NCBI GenBank assembly: GCA_938034975.1 | Contig: CALHNI010000031.1 | Coordinates: forward strand, 1-64,000 | Reading direction: 5' to 3' | Origin: Candidatus Goldiibacteriota bacterium | GTDB taxonomy: Bacteria > Oederibacteriota > PGYV01 > DYJU01 | Length of the DNA stretch: 64,000 bases | Notes under the pieces: generated by a model | Seen by the model: the letters and a program-made list of their open reading frames with translations, nothing else | Told to the model about the DNA's origin: nothing | The model's database searches: none | Made by a program: the position numbers and the translations under genes | Part shown: positions 9,536-19,500 of the stretch, in pieces | Numbering within the stretch: the first letter of the stretch is position 1 | Layout of the letters: each line of letters begins with the position of its first letter

Positions 9536-11876
9536 AAAAAGGCACTAACATTTCATGCGGAACAAGTTGATCATAATTATTCCGTGGATTTTTCATTTGA
9601 AAATAAAAATATCCCCTATCTAAACCAGAATAAGTTATTTTTATCTTATGCAAACCTTCTTTTAGGTTAATTGTCGTTTCTCCTCTCCATGCTCTATATT
9701 CAGGTTTATTTGAAATTAATTTTTCATCATCAATATAAAGTTCATAAATTTGATGTCCCATTGCCTGTATATAAAAAGTATATATCCCGGTTCTGTCTAT
9801 ATTTATACTGCCTGTCCAGGAAGCATAAAATTCACCTGCTTCAAAACCAGGGTCAAACCAATCATAAAAAATAACCGGATCAATTCTATCGGCTGTTTTT
9901 TCACCATTTTTATTATAAGCTACAAATCTTAAACCGTTTTTTAATTTCGCTGTATCAAATGACTGTATTTCTTCCTTGGAAACTTTGTAAATAATAAAAC
10001 CTAATTCATTATCAGTATACGGCTTATAAACAGGTATATATTCACCATTGGGATAAACTTTCTGAAAAGCACTAAGAATACTAACTTCCCAGAAAGCAGG
10101 CATCATATATATATAATAATCTGCATCAGTATTAACAGGTGCTGGAAAAGTTTTACCAATGATAAATCTTTGAGCAACTTTGTTTTTAACTTTTTCATAA
10201 ATCAATTCAAAATCCGGCAACATAAACTCATATGGAAGAACTGCAACTATTTTTTTTCCTCTTTTTTCTTCAATCTTTTGTAATTCAATTAATTTTTCTG
10301 CGCTTTTTCTCCGCCATGCTTCTGTGGAAATCCATTTTGAAGGATCTTTCCCATAAACAAAAAAATATTTGTAATAATTATCTACCATATCAACTGTTAT
10401 CATAATAAAAAATAAAATAATTAAAAACACATTTGTCTTTTGCTGAAATTGATTTCTTAAATGTATATAAACACGCGATAATAAAAATGCCGCTATTATT
10501 ATGGCTATTGGCATTGCTAAAATTGTGCGAGAAGCATGAGGTGCGTCAACAAACATTATTCCACCATGAGCAAAACCTAAAAACATTATCATAATAATTC
10601 CTGCAAAAACAGAACCCGTAATAGCACGAAACGCAAAATATCCAATACCCGTTATAATAAAAACACCTGTTATAAAACCTGCCATGGGCATAGCATTTGA
10701 GTTATATATACCAAATCCGTAATCACCATATAAATTATAGATTAATAAAGTTTTTTTTGCACTATCCATATATATTTTTAAATATAGTAAAATTTTATCT
10801 GGCAAAGTTAATTTAATATTATCTGTTATATTTTTTTTATTTTTCATTAAATCTGCTCTTTTTTGAGCGATGGCTTTTTGAACCTCTGTATCAATATTGT
10901 TTTTATTAAAAAGAAAATGCCCAATTATGCGATGAGAAAAATTTTTATACTGGATAAAATACAACCCCAAGGGAGCAAATATTAAAAATGCAATTAAAAC
11001 TGAAACTGTCAACTTTTTTATATTTTTTGTAATGTAGGATTTTCTTATTATCAGTAAATATATGAGTATAATACCAAAAATGACCGGAATAGCACGCGAA
11101 GCATAATAAGTATGTTGTGTAAGTCCAAGGGTTATACCAAAAAGTATAAAATCTGACCATGCCATATATTTAAACAAACGAAAGAAAAAATAGAGACATA
11201 TAATCAAATATAAGGATGCTATACCAGCATGGAACATAATTCGATTAAAAACTACATTATAATAAAAATATGAATACAGAAAAGCACCTATTATTGCAGT
11301 CTGAATACCCCCAATAAGCCTCAATAAAAAATATAAAGCAATAACACCCAAAACACCAAGGAAACCCATAGCGGTTCTTGCCTCTGTCACGCCCACACCA
11401 AATATTTTAAACCATGCAGTAAGGGCATAAACGTTAAGTGCAGGATTATCCGCAACTGACCTTACATAAATAGGCAAACTTGTTCCTGTTCCTAATGTGT
11501 TCTCCCCTTTCATTATTTTCATAGCATCATAAGCAAATGCAGTTTCATCCCTGTGAAGACCAATTGGTATCTGATCTATTTTATAAAACCTGAAAAAAAC
11601 TGAAATAACTATAATGGTTAAAAATATAAACAACTCAAAAAATGATGGTTTGTCAGGTGTATTTTCTTTATTTTCATCAAAAAATCCAGAAAAAATATCT
11701 TTTTCCGGCTTAGAAATCAATTCAGTAATTATTAAAGAAATAAGTCCTAAACCAAAAAAAATTAAACCATATATTATATTTTTTTTAATATAAAGAAAAA
11801 ATTGTCCAACAAAAGAAAGAATAAAAAAAATTAAAATAAAAATTATCGGGACTTTTAAATTTATATTTTCTCTCAT
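9534..11876 (-). CDS. Glycosyltransferase family 39/PMT-like membrane protein with C-terminal PA14-like domain
   Basis: Multi-TM; HRDETAFAYDAMKIMKG loop typical of GT39-type transferases; C-term AGEFYASWTGSINIDRTGIYTFYIQAMGHQIYELYIDDEKLI...INLKEGLHKIKITY. Confidence 0.75.
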   Translation of the reverse strand: MRENINLKVPIIFILIFFILSFVGQFFLYIKKNIIYGLIFFGLGLISLIITELISKPEKDIFSGFFDENKENTPDKPSFFELFIFLTIIVISVFFRFYKIDQIPIGLHRDETAFAYDAMKIMKGENTLGTGTSLPIYVRSVADNPALNVYALTAWFKIFGVGVTEARTAMGFLGVLGVIALYFLLRLIGGIQTAIIGAFLYSYFYYNVVFNRIMFHAGIASLYLIICLYFFFRLFKYMAWSDFILFGITLGLTQHTYYASRAIPVIFGIILIYLLIIRKSYITKNIKKLTVSVLIAFLIFAPLGLYFIQYKNFSHRIIGHFLFNKNNIDTEVQKAIAQKRADLMKNKKNITDNIKLTLPDKILLYLKIYMDSAKKTLLIYNLYGDYGFGIYNSNAMPMAGFITGVFIITGIGYFAFRAITGSVFAGIIMIMFLGFAHGGIMFVDAPHASRTILAMPIAIIIAAFLLSRVYIHLRNQFQQKTNVFLIILFFIMITVDMVDNYYKYFFVYGKDPSKWISTEAWRRKSAEKLIELQKIEEKRGKKIVAVLPYEFMLPDFELIYEKVKNKVAQRFIIGKTFPAPVNTDADYYIYMMPAFWEVSILSAFQKVYPNGEYIPVYKPYTDNELGFIIYKVSKEEIQSFDTAKLKNGLRFVAYNKNGEKTADRIDPVIFYDWFDPGFEAGEFYASWTGSINIDRTGIYTFYIQAMGHQIYELYIDDEKLISNKPEYRAWRGETTINLKEGLHKIKITYSGLDRGYFYFQMKNPRNNYDQLVPHEMLVPF

Positions 11877-11924
11877 TATGTAAATTATACTTATTATAAA
11901 ATAAATGTCAAGAAAAATCCAAAA

Positions 11925-12117
11925 CTGAAAAATCGCAACAGGAAATTGCGATTTTCATGAAAAAAAATATTCTTAAAAAAATTAAATCTTTAAAATAATT
12001 CTTATGTGTTATTTTTTTATTAAAAAACGGATGAATAAAGTAATGGATAAAAAAAATAAAAAATATAAAAATATTTTGTTTTTTCGTAAAACGCATTTTT
12101 AAACGCGTTCTTACGGT
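11925..12117 (-). repeat. Double-hairpin element, inverted copy E
   Basis: ctgaaaaatcgcaacaggaaattgcgattttcatg hairpin at one end and cgtaaaacgcatttttaaacgcgttcttacgg at the other; reverse-complement body contains tttattcatccgttttttaataa. Confidence 0.65.
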
Positions 12118-12150
12118 TTATTACGATTTAAAAAAAGGGTTATTACCAAA

Positions 12151-13512
12151 TCATCTTATCTTAAAAGCAATATACAGCATCGCATCAGAGCGTTCTATTA
12201 AAAAAACAATTTCATCGCCTTTTTTAAACTTTGAAATTATTCTGTTAAAATCTTCTACATTTTTTACATTTTGTCCGTTTATTTCGTGTATTATATCTCC
12301 GCGCATAATACCATTATCATCTGCAGGACTTCCAGGTGTTATATTTAATACAACAACTCCGCTTGCCGAAGAAGTTGAATAAGGGCTTTCTGAAATATCA
12401 CCCACAATTATTCCAATATCATTTTCTTTTTTGTCTGTTTCTACCGGGGCATATACCTTTTCAATGTTTCTCTCACCTGTTATCACTTCTAAATATTTTT
12501 CTTTTCCTTCTCGTATAATTTTTACTTTTACTTTTTTATTAACTGGTGTTTGGGCAACTATGTTTTGTAATTCTCTGTAATTTATTACTTTTTTACCATC
12601 AAATTCCACTATAACATCTCCCCTTTTAATTCCGCCTTTTTCAGCAGGACTTCCTTTGAATACCTGTGAAATTAAAACACCTTCTTTTACTTTGAAATGT
12701 TTTGCAAGTTCAGGGGTTAATTCCTGAATCCCAACGCCCAACCATCCACGAATCACTTTACCTTTGGTTACAATATCATTATAAATTTTTTTTGCCATAT
12801 TTATAGGTATTGCAAAGCCAACTCCTTCATACCCTCCGGAACGTGAAGTTATCGCTGTATTTATCCCAATTACCTGGCCTGCAAGATTTACAAGTGGTCC
12901 TCCTGAATTTCCAGGATTTATTGCAGCATCTGTTTGTAAAAAATTATCATAATTGCCAGCGCCTATTATCCTGCCTTTAGCGCTTATTATCCCCTGAGTT
13001 ACAGATTGTTCAAGTCCAAAAGGACTGCCAATTGCAATTACCCAGTCCCCCACATCTATACTATCAGAATTCCCAAGTTCAGCAGGAATTAAATCAGTTG
13101 CCCCATTTATTCTAATAACTGCGACATCTGTTTCCTTATCAATTCCTACTATTTTTGCCTTATATTCTTTTTGGTTATATAATTTAACTTTTATTTCATC
13201 TGCCCGTTCAACCACATGACTGTTAGTCATTATATAACCGTTTTTATCAACAATAAATCCACTTCCTAAACTTTGCCTTTTAAATGTCCCTTTCGGTATA
13301 CCAAAAAACTTTTCTAAAATATAATCATCAAAAAATTGGTTATAAAAAGGGTCAACACGACCTTTTAATACTTCAACAGTTGAAATATTTACTACAGAAG
13401 GTTTTACTTTATTTGCAATTTCTTTAAAACTTGCAGGTATCATTTTAACTTCTGCAAAAACAGTAAAAACAAAAGACAACCAAACTAAAATTAACCAATT
13501 TAATTTTTTCAT
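12151..13512 (-). CDS. degP: Do-family periplasmic serine protease (DegP/HtrA) with two PDZ domains
   Basis: Signal peptide; GSGFIVDKNGYIMTNSHVV, TDVAVIRI, TDAAINPGNSGGPLVNLAGQVIGINTAI; two PDZ regions. Confidence 0.95.
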   Translation of the reverse strand: MKKLNWLILVWLSFVFTVFAEVKMIPASFKEIANKVKPSVVNISTVEVLKGRVDPFYNQFFDDYILEKFFGIPKGTFKRQSLGSGFIVDKNGYIMTNSHVVERADEIKVKLYNQKEYKAKIVGIDKETDVAVIRINGATDLIPAELGNSDSIDVGDWVIAIGSPFGLEQSVTQGIISAKGRIIGAGNYDNFLQTDAAINPGNSGGPLVNLAGQVIGINTAITSRSGGYEGVGFAIPINMAKKIYNDIVTKGKVIRGWLGVGIQELTPELAKHFKVKEGVLISQVFKGSPAEKGGIKRGDVIVEFDGKKVINYRELQNIVAQTPVNKKVKVKIIREGKEKYLEVITGERNIEKVYAPVETDKKENDIGIIVGDISESPYSTSSASGVVVLNITPGSPADDNGIMRGDIIHEINGQNVKNVEDFNRIISKFKKGDEIVFLIERSDAMLYIAFKIR

Positions 13513-13549
13513 AATGTCTCCTTTTTTATTTTTTAAATTATATTATATT

Positions 13550-14926
13550 TTATTTTATCTCTGTATCAGGCAATGACATATTATTTATATGTCTTGCTTC
13601 TATTGTATAAATTTCTTTTCTTTCCGGAACTTTAACATAAATATCTTCTTTCCCTTCTACTTTTTTACCTATAAAAACTGTCCCGATTACTTTATTATCA
13701 CCATCAAAAAGTCGTATATATTTGTCATCTTTTTCAAATCCGTATTTTTCTTTTTCATTGACTTTTTCATCTTCTTTTATCTTTTCTTTATAATCAGAAT
13801 TAAAAAGTTCAGAACTAACTGTCCACATTGATATTTTTTTCTTTTGCTCTTTATCAATATTTTGGGTTTCCTTATACTCCCAGTTTTCCACGCCTTTTTT
13901 GTCTTTTATTTTTTCCGCTACTATAAATTTATTTCCTGTTTTAATTTCTATCTTTTTTACTTTTTCCTGTTCAAAAATTATTATCTGTTTATTTCTCATA
14001 TCTTCAGCTTTAGTAAGATTGGTATAAACATAATCAGGTATCTCCAGTATTTCTTTAATTCTATTAGTTCTTACAAAATATGAATATTTTTCTTTATCAC
14101 TTTTTCCTATATAAATAATATGCTCTTTATCACCTTCATAAAATTTTATATATTCTTTTGGTGTTAAAAGTTCATATTTTTTTAAATTTATACTTGTTGG
14201 TTCTTCCATACTTTTTGCCATTGTTGTTTTAAAAGAACTTATTAGCGAATTAACCCTGTCTTTTCTTGCAATATCCTGTATTGGTTGTATCAAATGCCAT
14301 TCATCAGCCTTCTTTTCTAAAATAAACTTTTTTTCTTTATCATTTATATTTACTTCTATTTTAGATACTTTATTTTCATCCAATCTTAATAAATATCTAT
14401 ATCTATAATCAAATAATTTTTTTTCACACCAGCTTTTTATATCTGAATCCGTAATATAAACTATATTTGGATTTTCTGGCTTTAATATATAAGTATATAT
14501 TCCTGTCGGATTTTTATCACCTATATTTAATTTTAAATTTTTACCATCTGATGTTTTAATTTCTGTTTCAATAACAGATGCCGTATTGGTAAGTCCAAAA
14601 TCAGAAAGATTTGGATTATCTATTTTCTGTATCATTTTTCTGTTAGCATAAGCATTTATAATATTATCAATTGCAGAATTATCAGCAAAATCATGTATAG
14701 GTTCAAAAATTTTCCAGTCAGCACCAACTTTTTTAAATAAAAATTTTCCGTTTTCATTTTTAATAAAAACTTCTGTTACATTTTCTTTTTTTAACTCAGG
14801 AAATATTCTTTCCTCACTTTCTTTTTTTTCTATATCTTCTTTTTTCTTTTTTACTTCAAAAATATAATAATAACCTAACAAAAATAAGAATATTAAAAAA
14901 GTTATAAATATCTGTTTTGTTTTCAT
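13550..14926 (-). CDS. DUF4340 domain-containing protein
   Basis: Single N-terminal TM, repeated WKIFEPI.DFADNSAIDNIINAY / WHLIQPIQDIARKDRVNSLISSF units; follows GldG-like gene. Confidence 0.75.
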   Translation of the reverse strand: MKTKQIFITFLIFLFLLGYYYIFEVKKKKEDIEKKESEERIFPELKKENVTEVFIKNENGKFLFKKVGADWKIFEPIHDFADNSAIDNIINAYANRKMIQKIDNPNLSDFGLTNTASVIETEIKTSDGKNLKLNIGDKNPTGIYTYILKPENPNIVYITDSDIKSWCEKKLFDYRYRYLLRLDENKVSKIEVNINDKEKKFILEKKADEWHLIQPIQDIARKDRVNSLISSFKTTMAKSMEEPTSINLKKYELLTPKEYIKFYEGDKEHIIYIGKSDKEKYSYFVRTNRIKEILEIPDYVYTNLTKAEDMRNKQIIIFEQEKVKKIEIKTGNKFIVAEKIKDKKGVENWEYKETQNIDKEQKKKISMWTVSSELFNSDYKEKIKEDEKVNEKEKYGFEKDDKYIRLFDGDNKVIGTVFIGKKVEGKEDIYVKVPERKEIYTIEARHINNMSLPDTEIK

Positions 14927-14944
14927 AATTGATTTACCCCTTTT

Positions 14945-16531
14945 TTAATAACTTATTTTTCTTTTAATAAAAATCATAATGCCGATTGCCAAAACCAAAA
15001 GCGGCAGCAATATTGTTGGTAAAATAAATAACATTCTACCCTGGATTTTTGACATAAATAATGGTTCAAATGATCTGTCCTTTGCTCTTATTGAAATTAG
15101 TTCCCCTTGTTCTGCAAGGAAACTTATTGTATTTAAAAATAAATCCCTGTTTCCTGAAACAGAAAGATATGAATTATTTATAAATTCCGAACTTCCAAAT
15201 GCAATAACTTTTGCCTTTGATGTTGATGTGGCTGAATCAGGATCAATTTTAAATATGGAATTATCAATATAACTTATAACCATTACATTTAATGGTGATG
15301 TTTTATCAACCTTATCATTAAATCCTGCCTGACCTTTTTTTACTCCATTAAGATCTGTTTCACCCCAGCTTCCTGGATTTGTTTTGGCTATTACCTGTGT
15401 TGTAATACCGGATATTTCTTTTTTCAATTCAAATGACCTGCATAAAGGAAAAAATGAAGCAATATTAAATGACTTTGTTATATCATGGATTTCATATTGG
15501 GAAATAATAGGCATTAAAAAATCACCACCTAACATTCTACTGAATTTATCTACTATAACATCATCATCAGGTTCTATGCCGATTTCTTTTAATAATGATT
15601 CTAATTTTGGCAATTTTATAAATGGTGGATATAAAACAATTAAATTGCCACCCTTGCTTAAATATTTTTTTATATGCTTGACTTCTATATCAAAAAGATC
15701 AATCTGTGGACCTGCAATTAAAAGCAAAGAACAATCATCAGGCACAGAAGCAGAATTAAAAAGTTCTATATCTGCAACTTCATAATTTTCATTTGTTATT
15801 TCTTTTTTAACAATACTTAACCCTGTTTTTTCATTTTGTGGCGCATCAATTGATGGTTCTCCGTGTCCTTTTGTAAAATATACTTTTTTCTTTTTATCTT
15901 TTATTATTCGTATTAGAGCATTTGTTACTGCCTGTTCAGTAAGTTCATCAACTCTTTCAACTGCATCATTATCTTTTCTGTTTAAAGCAACTGTCCCATA
16001 TTTATTTATATTCAATTTCTTGGCAAGGGCAGGATTCCTGTCCGCATCAACTGCCTGAAATTTAATTTTAGGATTTACTTTTTCATATTGACGCAGAGTA
16101 TCTTCTATCTGTATATTCCTTGACTGAACAGAATAAAAATAATAAATATCAATATTGTTCTTTAATCCCTGCAAAACTTTCTTTGTCTGATCTGATAATG
16201 AATGCTTTTTATTTTTTGTAAGGTCAAGTTGAAATGTGTGTATGGAAAAAATTGCCTGAACAAAAGCAATAATCCCGATAAATAACAATGAATATATAAA
16301 AGCATTTATGCCATATCTGGTTGACCTGTTTAAAATTATCTGTTTTAAAAAATCTTTTTTTTCAAAAGAAACATAAAACAATAACAGAAAACCAAGTATA
16401 AGGAAAATTATTGAAACAATATTAAACTCACCTGTAATTGCAGCAATTAAACAACCAATAACAAAAAGAATAATTCCTGATGTTAAAACTATTTTTAATA
16501 CATTTTCATTTCTCATAATCAGCCCCTCCAT
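14945..16531 (-). CDS. GldG-like ABC-type auxiliary protein
   Basis: LDLTKNKKHSLSDQTKKVLQGLKNNIDIYYFYS...VYFTKGHGEPSI; C-terminal TM. Start may be 16516 (MRNENV). Confidence 0.85.
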   Translation of the reverse strand: MEGLIMRNENVLKIVLTSGIILFVIGCLIAAITGEFNIVSIIFLILGFLLLFYVSFEKKDFLKQIILNRSTRYGINAFIYSLLFIGIIAFVQAIFSIHTFQLDLTKNKKHSLSDQTKKVLQGLKNNIDIYYFYSVQSRNIQIEDTLRQYEKVNPKIKFQAVDADRNPALAKKLNINKYGTVALNRKDNDAVERVDELTEQAVTNALIRIIKDKKKKVYFTKGHGEPSIDAPQNEKTGLSIVKKEITNENYEVADIELFNSASVPDDCSLLLIAGPQIDLFDIEVKHIKKYLSKGGNLIVLYPPFIKLPKLESLLKEIGIEPDDDVIVDKFSRMLGGDFLMPIISQYEIHDITKSFNIASFFPLCRSFELKKEISGITTQVIAKTNPGSWGETDLNGVKKGQAGFNDKVDKTSPLNVMVISYIDNSIFKIDPDSATSTSKAKVIAFGSSEFINNSYLSVSGNRDLFLNTISFLAEQGELISIRAKDRSFEPLFMSKIQGRMLFILPTILLPLLVLAIGIMIFIKRKISY

Positions 16532-17298
16532 TGCTTTGATTCTAATATTCTTAAAGTTAAAAAGAAAAATAAAATTGTAAAATTAATATAAAAAATAATA
16601 TCTGAAGTATCAATCAACCCTTTTGAAAAACTGTCAAAGTGTTCAATTATTGAAAGTTCCTTTAAAATTTTACCAAAGAAAGGTCCTACACTCTGGGAGG
16701 CCCAGGATATTACAAAAAATAAAAGTAAAATACCAAATGAAATAACCGCTGCAACTATCTGGCTTTCAGTAAGTGTAGATACAAATATACCGAGCATAGC
16801 AAATGCACTCGTAATAAGAAGAAGACCTAAAATACCGGCTAAAGCAGGGAGAATATCATATGCTGTTATTATGCGCAAAATTATCATAGAACACAAAGTC
16901 CCTGTAAGCATCAATCCGAATATTGTCATAACTGCTGAATACTTTGCAAGGACAACAGTTGTATCTTTTACTGGGTATGTAAAAAGGAGTTCTGCTGTTC
17001 CATCTTTTTTTTCTTCAGCAAAAACCCGCATTGTTATTAGCGGAATTACCAGTAATAAAATCACAACCATATTATGAAAATATGGCCTGAATATACCATC
17101 TATGATATTAAGATCCATCATACTTCTATAATATTGATTCATACTGCGCATTGAAACCATTGAATAATAATTAGCTATACTCGTGAAAAAATATCCGCTT
17201 AAAACCATAAATACAACTAAGATCGCATAAGCAATCGGCAATGAAAAAAAAGTTTTCCATTCTTTTTTATAAATGGCTAAAAATTTTTGTAAATCCAT
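16519..17298 (-). CDS. GldF-like ABC transporter permease
   Basis: MDLQKFLAIYKKEWKTFFSLPIAYAILVVF...RVFAEEKKDGTAELLFTYPV; six-TM ABC-2 type. ORF track extends to 17337 but MDLQ is the probable start. Confidence 0.85.
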   Translation of the reverse strand: MDLQKFLAIYKKEWKTFFSLPIAYAILVVFMVLSGYFFTSIANYYSMVSMRSMNQYYRSMMDLNIIDGIFRPYFHNMVVILLLVIPLITMRVFAEEKKDGTAELLFTYPVKDTTVVLAKYSAVMTIFGLMLTGTLCSMIILRIITAYDILPALAGILGLLLITSAFAMLGIFVSTLTESQIVAAVISFGILLLFFVISWASQSVGPFFGKILKELSIIEHFDSFSKGLIDTSDIIFYINFTILFFFLTLRILESKQWRG

Positions 17299-17299
17299 A

Positions 17300-18238
17300 T
17301 TATAATTCCTCCTTTGTAACGAGTTTAAGGAAAACATCTTCTAAAGTCACCTGTTGTTTTCTTAATTCCAAAAGTCCCCAGTCGTTTTTTACTATCTTGT
17401 TTACTATATCCTTTATATCCTTTGAATTTTCCATTGATATAGAGTAAGAATAAATCCCTTCTTCTATCTTATCTATTTCCTGCGCTTCAATAACGCCTTT
17501 TAATTTTTTAATTTCACTTATAAATTGCGTTTTAGGGGCTTCAACTTCCAGATAAACTTTAGTCCCTTTCTGTGATGCTTTTGTTAAATTTTTTACTTCT
17601 TCCTGAGCTATGATTTTGCCTTCATTTATTATAATAACTTTATCACAGGTCATACTTACTTCAGGTAATATATGAGTGCTTAAAATTATTGTTCTTTCGC
17701 CTTTCATATTTTTAATTAAATTTCTTATTTCTATTATCTGAACTGGATCAAGCCCTACGGTTGGTTCATCTAGTATTAAAATTTCAGGATCATTTATTAT
17801 TGCCTGTGCAAGCCCAACCCTTTGTTTAAAACCTTTTGATAATTTACCAATTATAGTGTTTTTTACCTTGGTTATTCCGACTTCTTCCATTGCTTTATCA
17901 ATTCTTCCATCTATTTTGGATTTTGGAACACCTTTTATTTCTGCTATAAATTTAAGATAAGAATACACAGTTAATTCTTTATAAAGCGGCACATTTTCCG
18001 GCATATATCCGATTTTTTCTTTTACTGTCATAGAATCTTTTGATATATCATATCCGGCAATTTTCACGCTGCCTTCTGTCGGTGGGAAAAAACCAGTTAT
18101 AATTCTCATGGTTGTTGTTTTACCAGCTGCATTAGGTCCTAAAAATCCGACTATATCTCCTTTTTCAACTTTAAATGATATGGAATCTACGGCAATTTTA
18201 TTTCCAAATCGCTTGGTAACATTTTTAAGTTCTATCAT
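17300..18238 (-). CDS. ABC transporter ATP-binding protein (GldA-like)
   Basis: Walker A GPNAAGKTT, signature LSKGFKQRVGLAQ, Walker B ILILDEPTVGLDP. Probable start MIELKNV at 18238. Confidence 0.92.
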   Translation of the reverse strand: MIELKNVTKRFGNKIAVDSISFKVEKGDIVGFLGPNAAGKTTTMRIITGFFPPTEGSVKIAGYDISKDSMTVKEKIGYMPENVPLYKELTVYSYLKFIAEIKGVPKSKIDGRIDKAMEEVGITKVKNTIIGKLSKGFKQRVGLAQAIINDPEILILDEPTVGLDPVQIIEIRNLIKNMKGERTIILSTHILPEVSMTCDKVIIINEGKIIAQEEVKNLTKASQKGTKVYLEVEAPKTQFISEIKKLKGVIEAQEIDKIEEGIYSYSISMENSKDIKDIVNKIVKNDWGLLELRKQQVTLEDVFLKLVTKEEL

Positions 18239-18334
18239 TTTTTTCCTCCTCAATATAAAATCAGTATTGTGAAAAGTTTTAACGCCATCCATTTAATTTA
18301 ATAATCCTATTATTCGTATACTTCTGTTGCCTTT

Positions 18335-18453
18335 GTTCCCCCTTTATCAAAAGGGGATTTAAGTGGATTTAAATCCATTCTCTTTTTCTAGCTTTTTCTA
18401 GCTCTCTTTTAATTTAAAATCTCCACTAACCCCTCTTTATTAAAGAGGGAGAA
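18335..18453. repeat. Inverted-repeat (MITE-like) intergenic element
   Basis: ccccctttatcaaaaggggatttaagtggattt at the left is a near reverse complement of aaatctccactaacccctctttattaaagaggg at the right. Confidence 0.7.
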
Positions 18454-18582
18454 ATGTATATTATTTTTAATACTTTTAGTATATATTTTAATCTCTGCCT
18501 TCTTTCTTTTTCATAGAACTTTTCACATTATCATAAAATCTCATTTATAATAAAATTTAGACAAATAAAATCTCATTTAGGT

Positions 18583-19419
18583 TTACTTTATATTTATTAT
18601 AACATATAAATCTCCGCGTCTGCCTTCTGTATCAGAATTACCCTGGTTTTTTATTCTTAATTTTGTGTTATTTTTTATATTGGCAGGGATTTTTAACTTT
18701 ATTTTTGCTTCTTTTGTTTCTAATCCATTACCACCGCAATTTTTACATACTTTGGTTGCTTTACCTCTTCCTCCACACCGTGGACAGGTTTTACTTATTA
18801 TAAAACCTCCCTGGGAAAATTCAATCAATCCTTTTCCACCGCACATAGGGCATACTTCATCAAAATGGATTTTTTCAGATCCTGTTCCATCACATTTTTC
18901 ACATTTTTCCAGACGCTGAAATTTTAAAATTATTTCCCCGCCTTTTTTTGCTATGTCTGATTTTAAATTTATTTTTGTTGTTAAATCCAGATTTTCTTTT
19001 TCATCATCATAAAATCTGGTTTTTCTCTTACTTTCGCCAAAGTCAAAGAACATATCAAATATACTTGAAATATCACTCGTAAAACCAGTTTTTCTTTTAC
19101 CAGAAAACAAATCTGAAAATATATCAGAAAAATCAAAATTGCCTTGATAATTATAACTCTGCCCTGGTCTTTTAGCATAAGAAAAATCAAAACCAGAATC
19201 AGAATATTTTCTCATCTGGTCATAACGCGCTCTCTTTTCTTTATTGGAAAGAACTTCATGGGCTTCATTGATTTCTTTAAATTTTGCTTCTGCTGATTTA
19301 TCACCCGGATTCATATCAGGATGATATTGTTTGGCAAGTTTTCTAAATGCCTTTTTTATTTCATCTTCTGTTGCATTTTCATTGACACCTAAAATTTTAT
19401 AATAATCCTTTACAGGCAT
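18583..19419 (-). CDS. dnaJ: DnaJ-type co-chaperone lacking C-terminal domain II
   Basis: J domain with HPD ([12 protein letters not shown]...[10 protein letters not shown]), G/F region, four CxxCxGxG-type motifs; ends at [13 protein letters not shown]. Probable start MPVKDYY at 19419. Confidence 0.9.
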   Translation of the reverse strand: MPVKDYYKILGVNENATEDEIKKAFRKLAKQYHPDMNPGDKSAEAKFKEINEAHEVLSNKEKRARYDQMRKYSDSGFDFSYAKRPGQSYNYQGNFDFSDIFSDLFSGKRKTGFTSDISSIFDMFFDFGESKRKTRFYDDEKENLDLTTKINLKSDIAKKGGEIILKFQRLEKCEKCDGTGSEKIHFDEVCPMCGGKGLIEFSQGGFIISKTCPRCGGRGKATKVCKNCGGNGLETKEAKIKLKIPANIKNNTKLRIKNQGNSDTEGRRGDLYVIINIK

Positions 19420-19500
19420 TTTTATCACTTCCATTTATAAAAATTTTAACAACTGCTTATTTTATTCAATCAATCTTATTATGTTAATGAACCTGTATAC

